From Gymnopus androsaceus JB14 (taxonomy: Eukaryota > Basidiomycota > Agaricomycetes > Agaricales > Omphalotaceae), in assembly GCA_009733575.1 (NCBI GenBank), contig ML770027.1, positions 1 through 24,620 of the forward strand: a stretch of DNA of 24,620 nt, in the 5' to 3' direction. Under the pieces are notes generated by a model. It searched no databases. It had not been told where the DNA came from and worked only from the letters and a program-made list of their open reading frames with translations. Of the stretch, positions 10,083 to 17,392 are shown in pieces (the first letter of the stretch is position 1; every line of letters begins with the position of its first letter). Made by a program: the position numbers and the translations under genes.

Positions 10083-10155
10083 ACTTGGGAACTTGCTGAT
10101 GTAATACGGTAACAGCTGATGATCATGCTACATGTAACTATAACTTCGAACTTAC

Positions 10156-10367
10156 TTACAGCTGATTGCGAAATCGGAGAGCGTTTTCGATTTCGCGCTG
10201 TTCAGGATTCTTGTTTGCCGCCAGTGACCTCCGCGCAACCTCATTGGCCAGCGAAGCTTCGAGCTCCTCAGGAGTGGAGCCCGGGTATTGAACCATTGTT
10301 TGCTCATAAATACCATCACCGAGGAGCATTTTTCGAAAACTGCTCTCCGATTTCGCAATCAGCTGTA
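10156..10367. repeat. 27-bp perfect inverted repeat pair around an exon-like segment
   Basis: TTACAGCTGATTGCG followed by AAATCGGAGAGC at 10156-10182 recurs in exact inverted orientation at 10341-10367. If the element proper starts at CAGCTG, the flanking bases are TA on both sides, which would fit a Tc1/mariner-type MITE of about 210 bp. The interior is unusually GC-rich and coding-like for a MITE. Confidence 0.8.
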
Positions 10368-10371
10368 AATC
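10156..10371 (-). pseudogene. Exon-like segment of the decayed gene, bounded by inverted repeats
   Basis: The minus strand reads an open 71-codon segment after a tatattgcag acceptor (exon start 10371). It ends either at TAA 10158-10156 or at an excellent donor, gtaagtaag, starting at 10159. The middle is clearly protein-like: QYPGSTPEELEASLANEVAR, then RSLAANKNPEQREIENALRF. No family is recognised. Downstream in the same strand lie the exons at 8591-8019, with element C inserted in the intervening intron; removing C leaves an intron of about 94 nt. The phase into 8591 is off by one, so an indel or missing exon is implied. The segment is also bounded by 27-bp perfect inverted repeats (separate entry), so a captured exon inside a small transposon is the alternative. 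Confidence 0.4.
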
Positions 10372-10560
10372 CTGCAATATACAACTGCAACACAAATTTT
10401 TTGTCCCAAATTAGCAACTGTGCCTTTATTTCTGTGACACCCAGAAAAATAGCAACCAACATTCCTTTCTCTCACCTTGCTCTCACCCAAATAGACTGGT
10501 GCCTTAGCTATAATTCTTCTGGATCATGTTCTCAGAGCTTCAAAATAAGGATACAACTAT

Positions 10561-11038
10561 CATCAGCAAAATGTGTATGAATGATGCAGCCAGTTTCCGG
10601 AAGTACCTGACAGTGACTGACAGCGTTTCCAGAGCCCCAGAGCCCAGGACACAGAGGGTACAGGAAGCACTGGCCAGAGCTCCCAGAGGCCCTGAAATTA
10701 CCTTATTTGGATATAAAAAAATATGTTGTATGGGTTTTTATTCCGAGAAGCGCTGGCAGGCTCTGGCAGGCTCTAGGAGCTCTGGGAGCACTGGGAATTT
10801 TAAGCATTCATCAGCAAAACCTGGGTGTTCGCCATAGCAAGGTCCCCCTCTGTGCAGCTCTGTACAGCTCTGTACAGAGCTGTACAGCAATTGATCAGGA
10901 ATTGATACAGATCAGTTGCTGTACAGCTCTGTACAGAACTGTGCAGAGCTGCACAGAGGGGGACCTTGCTATGGGATCACCCAGGTTTTGCTGATGTTGC
11001 TGTCGAAAATACAATGCAAAATACATGTTTTGCTAATG
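10561..11038. mobile_element. Element E: CATCAGCAA-type element carrying element F
   Basis: The left end CATCAGCAAAATGTGTAT and right complement CATTAGCAAAACATGTAT are similar but diverged. AT flanks both ends (10559-10560, 11039-11040). Subterminal CCAGAG-type motifs on the left (10630-10690) face CTCTGG motifs on the right of the first half (10745-10790). Element F is nested at 10809-10996. E interrupts the decayed minus-strand gene: the open segment 11122-11039 runs exactly up to its right duplication. Confidence 0.6.
10809..10996. mobile_element. Element F: near-palindromic MITE nested in E
   Basis: A 188-bp element flanked by TT on both sides (10807-10808, 10997-10998). The ends CATCAGCAAAACCTGGGTG are perfect, and complementarity continues through CCATAGCAAGGTCCCC and the CTCTGTGCAGCTCTG region to repeated CTGTACAG units at the centre. 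Nearly the whole element therefore forms one hairpin. Same family as element D. No coding capacity. Confidence 0.88.
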
Positions 11039-11122
11039 ATCAGGAGTTTGTTCAAAATTTCTTTGATTTTTTCTTGATTTTGTCATGGTTTCTGCACTAG
11101 CAACCAACCCCTCCGTGACCAT
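11039..11122 (-). pseudogene. Possible first exon of the decayed gene
   Basis: ATG 11122-11120 opens 28 codons (MVTEGLVASAETMTKSRKNQ, then RNFEQTPD) that run exactly to the target duplication of element E. Across E, the frame continues only about 12 codons before a stop, and I could not find a phase-correct splice to 10371. Composition is protein-like, but the segment is short. It may be the 5' end of the gene whose other pieces are at 10371-10156 and 8591-8019, or unrelated. Confidence 0.25.
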
Positions 11123-11172
11123 GATGGTTGCCTTCCTGCAGTGAAGTACAGTATGTATTGCCTGTTGCATAA

Positions 11173-11340
11173 TCATCTGGACATCGCCGAATTTTTTTCA
11201 TTTCATTTCAATGTTTGTTTGTCCCAGGCACGGTCACTCCCGAAGTCAGGACGACCATCGTGTTTCAGTGCTCTGGGTTGTGGCATGACTGTGCCTGGGA
11301 GAAACAAACAAAGGATCAAAATTGGGCGATGTCCAGATGA
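11173..11340. mobile_element. MITE-like inverted repeat, TCATCTGGACATCGCC ends
   Basis: A 168-bp element whose ends, TCATCTGGACATCGCC, are perfect inverted copies. Similarity continues inward through AATTTT, TGTTTGTTT and CCCAGGCACRGTCA. I see no convincing target duplication, so the exact boundaries are uncertain. No ORF of note. It is not related by sequence to the CATCAGCAA family. Confidence 0.7.
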
Positions 11341-11644
11341 CAGTAAATACACTATATAGAGTATATATATACATATTGTGTAATATAAATAATCAATATG
11401 GAAACCGGGTTGCGACGTGATGTGAGGTGGCTTGTCAGTTGAGCTCAAAATTGTTGAGCCCATGCTGACAAGTCAGTCAATCAGCACAGGGTTAATTACG
11501 ATGTGGCAAGTCTAGCAAGACATATGAGAAAAGTTCATCAGCAACCGCTTTACATCAGTTGAATCTCAAGCTCATTCAGTTTTACATATACTTATACTGC
11601 GAGAGACTTTTTGACAAAAAGCCCACATAGACTTTAATAACCAC
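11341..11644. other. Upstream region of the membrane-protein gene
   Basis: Contains an 8-bp inverted repeat CTTGTCAG/CTGACAAG (11431-11438, 11465-11472) and a stray CATCAGCAA (11530) with no partner end. No gene is seen; it presumably includes the promoter of the gene starting at 11645. No confident TATA box is assigned. Confidence 0.4.
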
Positions 11645-13088
11645 ATGTCGTGCAACAATACCATAAATGGATCAAACCTGCCAGTAGAGGAATATGTAGA
11701 GGTTGTTGTTCTTCTTATTGCGATCATATACGTGGTGCGCTGTCTCCTTTGCAAAATTTTGTACAACTTACTGACATTGTGCATTTCAAGCTTACATTTT
11801 TCTTATTTGGTAAACAATTGAATCTTGGTGTGAATGCTGCCCTGACTTATTAAAAAACGCATCTAGGCTCCTATACAGTGCTTTTCTGGATTTACTTATA
11901 CCTTGAAAATCATCAAGACCAGAACAAGAGACCAAAATTTTATCAATTTTTTCTTTCATTGCTGTATATACTTATTGCTTTGACCACTGTTCTACATATG
12001 TTGGCTGACTATGAGTCAATGCTCGTTGGGTTTGGAATTGAATCTAGTCAGCCAATTCCTGATAATGAGCAAATCAATGAACACTTCATTTTATTTTTGA
12101 ATTTAAAGTAAGCTCCATTTAAATTATTTGATCTGGGTCTTATTTCAAATATTTAGAATTGCTGCATTAGCTGTTTTTACAGTAGCGAGGTAAGCAGTAT
12201 ACTTGACATTCAAATAATCTTTTGCACACAACTTGGAAAGTATTCAAAAAAAGCTAACGACAACAATCTGTTCCAGTGCTGTATCGGACATTGTACTTGT
12301 CAGTTATCAGGTATTCCACTAAATACTTAAACTCATAATCTTTTTCCTTGATCTAGTTATGTCGTTGCTACTTCATCTGGGGTGCAAGAAAATTTGTAAT
12401 CGCTGTTCCGACATTTATATGTATTTCCACCCTCGGTGATCCCTCCACTATTTTTTGTATGAGATTCCAGTGTATATTAAATTCTGTTCATTGTAGGGGT
12501 CATAATTGCAAGTCTTGTGGAGGACAAAAAGGCCCACTCTGCCCTTTTGAGTGGAAAGTTGACATCCAGTATTGTAAAATCTATGAGTTTGGCATTTGCT
12601 GCTTGTGCTCCTTTGACAAACCTTCTTATCACTGCACTCATAGGTCAGTCAATATCAATCATGCTGTTTGCAATTTTGCCCTAGGGGATTGATGTGCTCT
12701 ATTAGCGGGCAGAGTATGGTGGCTAAGCCGAGTGGCAGATTGTTATCCACATAGAAGTGTCAATCGCAAGAGAATTCACCATCTCATATCAATTGTGTAA
12801 ATTGCCCGGTTTATTTTTGCCTATAAAACAAAGCTAACTTTACCTCTTGATTTCCTATTCTAGTATAGAGTCCGGCTTATTATATCCCATCACCCTAATT
12901 ATTGCTCTACCATTGTCCTTACTTGTCGACATTGATGAATTGATTCCTATAGCAGTCCAAATGATGGTATGTTTATTCCTGGTTGAACTGGATACTTATG
13001 TTGACTTACGGAATGGGTCAAGGGCATTGCTGCAACACTAATAATGGTTCGAGTTAACCTGGCTTCAAGTATTGAGAATGTTCCTTGA
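11645..13088 (+). CDS. Multi-pass membrane protein, ten exons, intact
   Basis: Predicted integral membrane protein of 300 residues, probably seven membrane helices, of a type often seen as expanded families in Agaricomycetes; function unknown. Exons: 11645-11734, 11791-11809, 11867-12107, 12157-12189, 12277-12310, 12357-12435, 12497-12643, 12706-12796, 12864-12966, 13023-13088 (TGA 13086-13088). All introns are GT-AG, 46-87 nt, with consistent phase, and several have CTGAC-like branch sites. Landmarks in order are LPVEEYVEVVVLLIAIIYV (helix 1), LFGSYTVLFWIYLYL (helix 2), FFLSLLYILIALTTVLHML (helix 3), LCRCYFIWGARKFVIAVP, TNLLITALIAGRVWWLSR, the IESGLLYPITLIIALP helix, and the tail GIAATLIMVRVNLASS. 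The start is the first ATG before helix 1. The frame is fully open, so it is probably functional. A receptor-like role is possible but unproven. Confidence 0.85.
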
Positions 13089-13461
13089 TATCCGGATATG
13101 TGAGATAGGCCATTTTTAATCATAAAGACACTGTGTTACAGGGTGAATGTTGGTCTATTGTTGGACTTTATTTATTTACTTATTTAGTTGCCATTGAGCA
13201 CCATGCTCATTCACAGATCATTAAAAATTTTCTGCTGCTCACAAATACAACTATGTCATCTGTGAACACCAAAAAACCTGAACAGGGCATGTCATGGGTC
13301 ACATACCATGAACTTTTGGTTGAAACAGTACAGTATTTGCAGTGAAATTAAACCTTATAAAACTGACCAGTTTACATGCACCTGCTATTCAATATACTCC
13401 CAGTGGGTAAAGAACATCATTGAGCCATCCTAAAAAATTCCAAACTCAGCTTTATATACAA
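13089..13461. other. Downstream flank, no gene
   Basis: A plus ORF at 13133-13345 is open for 70 codons, but has no splice or domain support. AT-rich elsewhere. Probably 3' flank of the membrane-protein gene. Confidence 0.4.
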
Positions 13462-13571
13462 TTACAGTGTATGCTTTACATTTCTACTTGATCTGCTTTG
13501 TTTGGATGGGGACTTCTCCTTGTTGCCTGGCATCTGCTCATCATCATCTGATATATCCAAACCATGCTTGC
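13462..13571 (-). pseudogene. Possible terminal exon of an unknown gene
   Basis: The minus strand after a tttag acceptor reads GKHGLDISDDDEQMPGNKEK followed by a Ser/Arg/Lys-rich tail to TAA at 13464-13462. An acidic-then-basic tail of this kind is plausible for a nuclear or transposon-derived protein. The frame is also open upstream to 13665 without a good start. A phase-compatible partner segment at 14149-14034 exists, but it lies mostly inside a probable LTR, so the join may be chance. Confidence 0.2.
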
Positions 13572-13609
13572 CTAAACCCAGGTCACTGCTCATGAAATAA
13601 GAATACCTT

Positions 13610-13960
13610 ACTACCTTGGTTTGAATCAAAGTGGTTGATTTCACTATTAGTTCAAATTGGCTCAAACCTTTGTAGGCTGGTCCAAGGGCAAAGGAGCAAA
13701 CTCTGCCTGTGTAGTAGTTTAACCAGTTTGAACCAGTTGAACTTATAAGAGTTGGTATTCATTATATGGAGAACTGGTAAAATCAAATTATAATGAATAA
13801 AAATATATTTGAGCTTCTAGCAATACTAGATTTGTGTTTGAACCCAATTAAACCAAATAACCAGTCACTGCCAATGAACTGATTTGAACCATTGAAATCA
13901 GGGAATAAAAAAAGATGCTTCGACAATCTGAACCAGTTAAACTGCAGCTGCAAAGGTGCA
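13610..13960. repeat. Stretch rich in AACCAGTT / AACTGGTT motifs
   Basis: Multiple direct and inverted copies of TTGAACCAGTTGAAC-like and AACCAGT motifs occur (near 13627, 13720, 13732, 13858, 13930), with GGTTTGAAT and TTGAACC variants. This looks like the subterminal repeat region of another degraded DNA transposon, but I could not find its ends. Confidence 0.4.
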
Positions 13961-14058
13961 AGGATGTGTGTTGAGTTGCCCTGAGATAATGGTCAGTAAT
14001 ATAAACCATTAAAGAAATTTGATTGATTCATACCAGTGCTCTTTCCTGATCTTTCCGG

Positions 14059-14324
14059 TGTTAGAATAAAGTCCGAAACAGTGACTTCACTCTGGTCTAA
14101 TAGCAGCGGCAAGCCCTTAGCAAATGCGCAGGGAATAAATTCAGAAGTACTGTACAATATATACCTAATCTAGCAATAAGTTGAATTATCTAGGCTATGC
14201 ATTGTATCTACTGATAAGAAGATATTGTAAAATAACAAGCGGCACATCAAGCGCATATACTAAATAAAAATGGAACCAGATAGATTGTATGGCTCGATTG
14301 CCCAATATGGCTCTATCTCCAACA
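14059..14324 (-). repeat. Probable Ty1/copia LTR, minus orientation
   Basis: In minus orientation the segment begins TGTTGGAGATAGAGCC and ends ATTCTAACA, giving short inverted termini TGTTRGA. It is preceded by a polypurine tract (gattgtgggggtg, 14337-14325). TGTTGGAG after a G-rich tract is a familiar copia 3' LTR start. No copia coding region is recognisable beside it, because the gypsy element or its flank takes over within about 250 bp. Length 266 bp. The exact 5' boundary could be two bases earlier (TGTGTTGG). No second LTR or target duplication was found. Confidence 0.45.
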
Positions 14325-14337
14325 CACCCCCACAATC

Positions 14338-14576
14338 AAGATGTATGCAAACAGGAAAATAAAAACAGTCAAATAAAAAACATACAGAGATGTCATCATC
14401 AAAACAAACTATTTCATTGTCGTCCGATTGTGCATCATTGAGCACATGTCAAATTGTCGTCGTTGTCCATCTAAACAGCAACATCTTCACCATCAGACCA
14501 CACACCATCAGCAGCCCAATCTATAAGACCTCGGTGAGGTCAGAGCTAAGTATCACCCAAATGAACACAACTGGAC
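14338..14576. other. Possible copia internal remnant
   Basis: The minus strand contains short open stretches (for example NDAQSDDNEIVCFDDDIS) but stops in all frames. By position it would be the 3' end of the internal region of the copia element whose LTR lies at 14059-14324. Nothing identifiable remains. Confidence 0.3.
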
Positions 14577-14703
14577 TGTAATTGTCAAGGTATTCGGTAT
14601 GGGTAAAGGTTAAGCTAAGGTAAACAAGTGACATAACATGGTTTATATATGAGTGACATAACATAACATAATGACGTGTGAGTAAGTACTAGGGGGCGTT
14701 ACA
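14577..14703 (-). repeat. Probable 3' LTR of the gypsy element
   Basis: Directly after the polypurine tract the minus strand reads TGTAACGCCCCCTAG, a start seen in many Ty3/gypsy LTRs. The nearest matching inverted end is CAATTACA at 14584-14577, which would make a 127-bp LTR with TGTAA...TTACA termini. A TATA-like TATATAAACC lies within it. The far end is uncertain; an alternative end near 14226 would cross the copia LTR. The partner LTR is outside the window. Confidence 0.5.
14639..14648 (-). promoter_or_regulatory. TATA-like box in the probable LTR
   Basis: The minus-strand sequence TATATAAACC lies about 55 bp inside the LTR start and could direct transcription from an LTR of this type. 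Sequence match only. Confidence 0.3.
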
Positions 14704-14711
14704 CCCTCCCT
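14704..14711 (-). other. Polypurine tract of the gypsy element
   Basis: The minus strand reads AGGGAGGG immediately before TGTAACG. This is the expected plus-strand primer site for reverse transcription and fixes the 3' LTR start at 14703. Confidence 0.65.
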
Positions 14712-14764
14712 GGCCAGATTGAGCCCACAGCTTCAATCGAGAAAGTAGCCCAGTCAATGAGCAG

Positions 14765-14841
14765 TCACGATAGCGTGTCGTGATGCCAGCATCGATGCGA
14801 CCTGCGATTCGGACTATGACAATCACGATAGCGTGTCGTGA
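14765..14841. repeat. Two identical 19-bp palindromic repeats before the polypurine tract
   Basis: TCACGATAGCGTGTCGTGA occurs twice without a mismatch (14765-14783 and 14823-14841). Each copy has TCACGA/TCGTGA arms and can form a hairpin. They lie between the 806-codon ORF stop and the polypurine tract, in the 3' untranslated part of the element RNA. A role as protein-binding or RNA-processing sites is speculation. Confidence 0.8.
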
Positions 14842-14894
14842 ATGTCACAGTCTGGCACATACCTCAAGAGCGTGTTGAGATACGTACCTGGCGT

Positions 14895-17315
14895 TCATTT
14901 TGTGGATGAACCGGCATCAACCATGGCAATGTCTCCGGACTGGTCAGTCTGGGGGGGCACGGCACTGGACGATGAGGAGCTAGGAGCCCCTGCCGAGTTG
15001 CTGCTTGACGTGATGGCATTGAGAGGACTGCCGTAAGGCAATCCAACGCTGCTGGGTGAAGGGAGAACGGGGAAGAACACCGTTCCGGGCACAGGGATAC
15101 TTGGGCGGACAAGTAATCCAGTCGACGACCAGGCATTCTCGTTGAATCCAGCCGGGACTGTACCCGTGGACACCACAGGGACTACTCGATCCCGTACCAC
15201 ATGTGCCCCGTTGGTCAACAAGCTATCCGTAGAACGGAAGCCAGTGAGCCATTCAATGGCGAAAATGGCAGCGTCTTCTGCCATAGCGACAGTGATGCCC
15301 TGGGAGGCGTAGAACGCCGCCACACTTCCAAGTGTAGCGTTTCGGGTTTCAGTGTCGGGGTAACGCGACATTGTGACTTCAGAGGCAACTGTAGAGCTCG
15401 CTGTCAGCGATTTGTACAGTCCTGGAGTTGCGAACAACTCCGTGGATATGAGGAGGAAACGCGTTTGCTCGATAGCGGGCGCCCCATTATGTGACCGAGG
15501 TGCCCTTCTTGAAACAAGAAGGCGTCCTCGTAGGCTGCATACCGAGATGTGATCTTCAGAATCACGTCTGATACCTCCCACAGAGTTGTTTGGGTGCTCA
15601 TAGTAGTATTGAGCCCAATACTCTGGCGAGTCGGAAAGGGTCGGATTCTTCATCCGTTCCCTCGCATGTGTTGTCGTTACACCAGACGACGATGCTTGCG
15701 TCGAAGGCGCAGAAGATTTATTCTTCTTTTTGGACTTTGCTCCCGTTGGAGCGGTTGGTAAACTCCCTGTCGCGTCATGCGGGGGGAGCTCTGGTTCTAG
15801 ATCAGGCAGTACTGCCCGACCCTTCCCCTTATTGACCTTCTTGGGTTGTGTGTCATTCACAAACCGTGGTCTGAAGAAGTTGGAGATGACCATACGATGT
15901 AGATCGTTCCGCTCATTCTCTGGGGTGTCAATGGCCATCTGGAGAAATTTGGAACATAGTTTGTAGATTTTCCAGGGCTCTCTTCCGGGTTCAGACCTGG
16001 CGTCCTCGTATGTCCGCAATATGCGAAACATAGCTATCACCTCAAGGACAGTGGTGAAGTCTCCGGGCTTTTTAATAGTGCGGATCCCTCCTCCATGTGC
16101 TAAAGGCACTTTCATAGCCGTGTTACGGTGTGCATCCGCTGTGTTGCTGCTGTAGAGGATGAAGCCCTCGTACGTGCGATACCCGCCATCAGGTAGGTCC
16201 TCTGGATCCACGGGCTCTCGTGTGAATGGAGTCGGAGCAGTCAAAGACTGTTCCAGCTCACCTATCACGATGTCGACAGAGTCGATATCGGAATAGTTGA
16301 CCATCTCCGCGTCTTCATGCTGGGATGAGGCAACGGCTGAGACGGTGGAAGGTCCGTCGTTGGTTTGCTTACGCTTTCCAGGATGGACAGCAGATTGGGA
16401 GGTGGGAACCTGATTTTCAAGTTCCTGGTTGCAAATCCTCAACCGAGAGACTTCCTCACGGAGCAGATCTGCTTCCAATTTGAATGCGTTGCGCTCGGTA
16501 CGAGCATTTTTGCGTTCTCCTCGTAAACGTTCGACGGTGCATTTAGCCTCGTTGTAGTCGTCTTCAAGACAGTCGTAATGTTGCCGTCCATTGTCGAGTT
16601 GCGAATTCAACTCTCCAATCCGGCGGTAGAGGGACACAATGTCCTCTCCGGCCAAGTTGCTACCCATGGTAGTACGTCGATAGTAATCAACACGCTCTAG
16701 GTTGGCAGCTTGGAACAACGCCTTGTTGTCAATGAAGGCCGTCCCAATGTGCACGAGCATTGCATTGCACTGAGGGCAGTGACCTCGCGCATGCAGCACA
16801 GTCCCCAGATTCTGGTTGAAGGCCCATGGCGTCACCACGGGTACCCCAGGATGTGAGGGGTGCATAGTCGAGCCTGGCGCTGGTCCAGTCATCAACATTT
16901 GCGAGTAAGGTGATGTGGCACTGCCAGTTGTTGCTGCTGGATTAAATCCTGCTGCGAAATTGGGGTTCGAGCCAGCTGTATGCTGGATCGAACCAAACAC
17001 ATAACTCAAAGGATAATATCCTTGAGTTTGGGTTTGGAAGCCCTGGTTGGTATTACCAGAGCTCGGTTGGGGAGGAGGGAAAGCGAAGTAGGCATGGGAT
17101 TGGGGGTTTTGGGTAGGGAGGAATTGGGATTGGTGTTGTGGCGTAAAGCCGCTGCCCATCGGATTGAACGTTGGACTAAGTCCTTCGTCAATCTGGTTGC
17201 CACTAGTGGCGTTTTGTGGCACAGCAGTATGCTGTTCCATCAAGTTTGGTGCGTTCAGGTTTTCTCTTTCGGCCATGGTCGAAGTTAAACTATAAGAACT
17301 TTGAAAAATTCTCAA
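14895..17315 (-). CDS. 806-codon ORF downstream of pol, unrecognised, accessory position
   Basis: Unbroken ORF in the same orientation as gag-pol, starting 77 bp after the chromodomain ORF stop. The better start may be Met14 (MAERENLN, ATG at 17276). No domain is recognised. Residues 1-165 are low-complexity, rich in Pro, Gln, Asn, Gly and Ser. Residues 180-183 form a lone CPQC. Residues about 222-302 are a strong coiled coil (GELNSQLDNGRQHYDCLEDD onward). Basic clusters KRK (314-316) and KSKKKNK (527-533) could be nuclear signals. Residues 370-480 look globular. The C-terminal part (about 620-750) looks globular and is followed by a poly-Ser tail. No signal peptide or membrane helix is seen, so it is not env-like except in position. 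It may be an accessory nucleic-acid-binding or Gag-like protein, or a captured gene. It lacks the hairpin density of gag-pol. Confidence 0.8.
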   Translation of the reverse strand: MRIFQSSYSLTSTMAERENLNAPNLMEQHTAVPQNATSGNQIDEGLSPTFNPMGSGFTPQHQSQFLPTQNPQSHAYFAFPPPQPSSGNTNQGFQTQTQGYYPLSYVFGSIQHTAGSNPNFAAGFNPAATTGSATSPYSQMLMTGPAPGSTMHPSHPGVPVVTPWAFNQNLGTVLHARGHCPQCNAMLVHIGTAFIDNKALFQAANLERVDYYRRTTMGSNLAGEDIVSLYRRIGELNSQLDNGRQHYDCLEDDYNEAKCTVERLRGERKNARTERNAFKLEADLLREEVSRLRICNQELENQVPTSQSAVHPGKRKQTNDGPSTVSAVASSQHEDAEMVNYSDIDSVDIVIGELEQSLTAPTPFTREPVDPEDLPDGGYRTYEGFILYSSNTADAHRNTAMKVPLAHGGGIRTIKKPGDFTTVLEVIAMFRILRTYEDARSEPGREPWKIYKLCSKFLQMAIDTPENERNDLHRMVISNFFRPRFVNDTQPKKVNKGKGRAVLPDLEPELPPHDATGSLPTAPTGAKSKKKNKSSAPSTQASSSGVTTTHARERMKNPTLSDSPEYWAQYYYEHPNNSVGGIRRDSEDHISVCSLRGRLLVSRRAPRSHNGAPAIEQTRFLLISTELFATPGLYKSLTASSTVASEVTMSRYPDTETRNATLGSVAAFYASQGITVAMAEDAAIFAIEWLTGFRSTDSLLTNGAHVVRDRVVPVVSTGTVPAGFNENAWSSTGLLVRPSIPVPGTVFFPVLPSPSSVGLPYGSPLNAITSSSNSAGAPSSSSSSAVPPQTDQSGDIAMVDAGSSTK

Positions 17316-17392
17316 GTGAATCGAGATTCAATGAGATCGACGGCCATGTGACCCATGGCGGCGTTTTTGATCCTTATTTGGCCAAACATGCG

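Larger units (their letters stand above)
8630..10101. mobile_element. Element C: CACTA-like non-autonomous transposon
   Basis: A 1,472-bp element with imperfect terminal inverted repeats: left CATCAGCAAATTCCGAAAG, right complement CATCAGCAAGTTCCCAAG, similarity continuing about 35 bp. TA flanks both ends (8628-8629, 10102-10103). Subterminal arrays of TCATAC on the left and GTATGA on the right are mirror images. Terminal repeats plus subterminal motif arrays are the known layout of CACTA/EnSpm-type elements; assignment to that group is inference. No transposase is encoded. Element D is nested at 9064-9232. C sits in what looks like an intron of the decayed minus-strand gene. Confidence 0.75.

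Noticed and set aside
10119..10580. 153-codon plus-strand ORF
   Set aside because: It overlaps the better minus-strand exon-like segment and the 27-bp inverted repeats, and its composition is not protein-like.
11431..11472. Inverted repeat CTTGTCAG/CTGACAAG as a terminator or small element
   Set aside because: The 8-bp arms with a 26-nt loop are within chance, and there is no duplication or U-run.
14034..14149. Phase-consistent exon-like segment that could splice to 13571-13462
   Set aside because: It lies mostly inside the probable copia LTR (14059-14324), and 38 open codons can occur by chance. The partner intron would be 462 nt, far longer than others here.
14895..17315. Calling the 806-codon ORF an envelope gene because of its position
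   Set aside because: No signal peptide, membrane segment or fusion motif can be seen; position alone is not enough.
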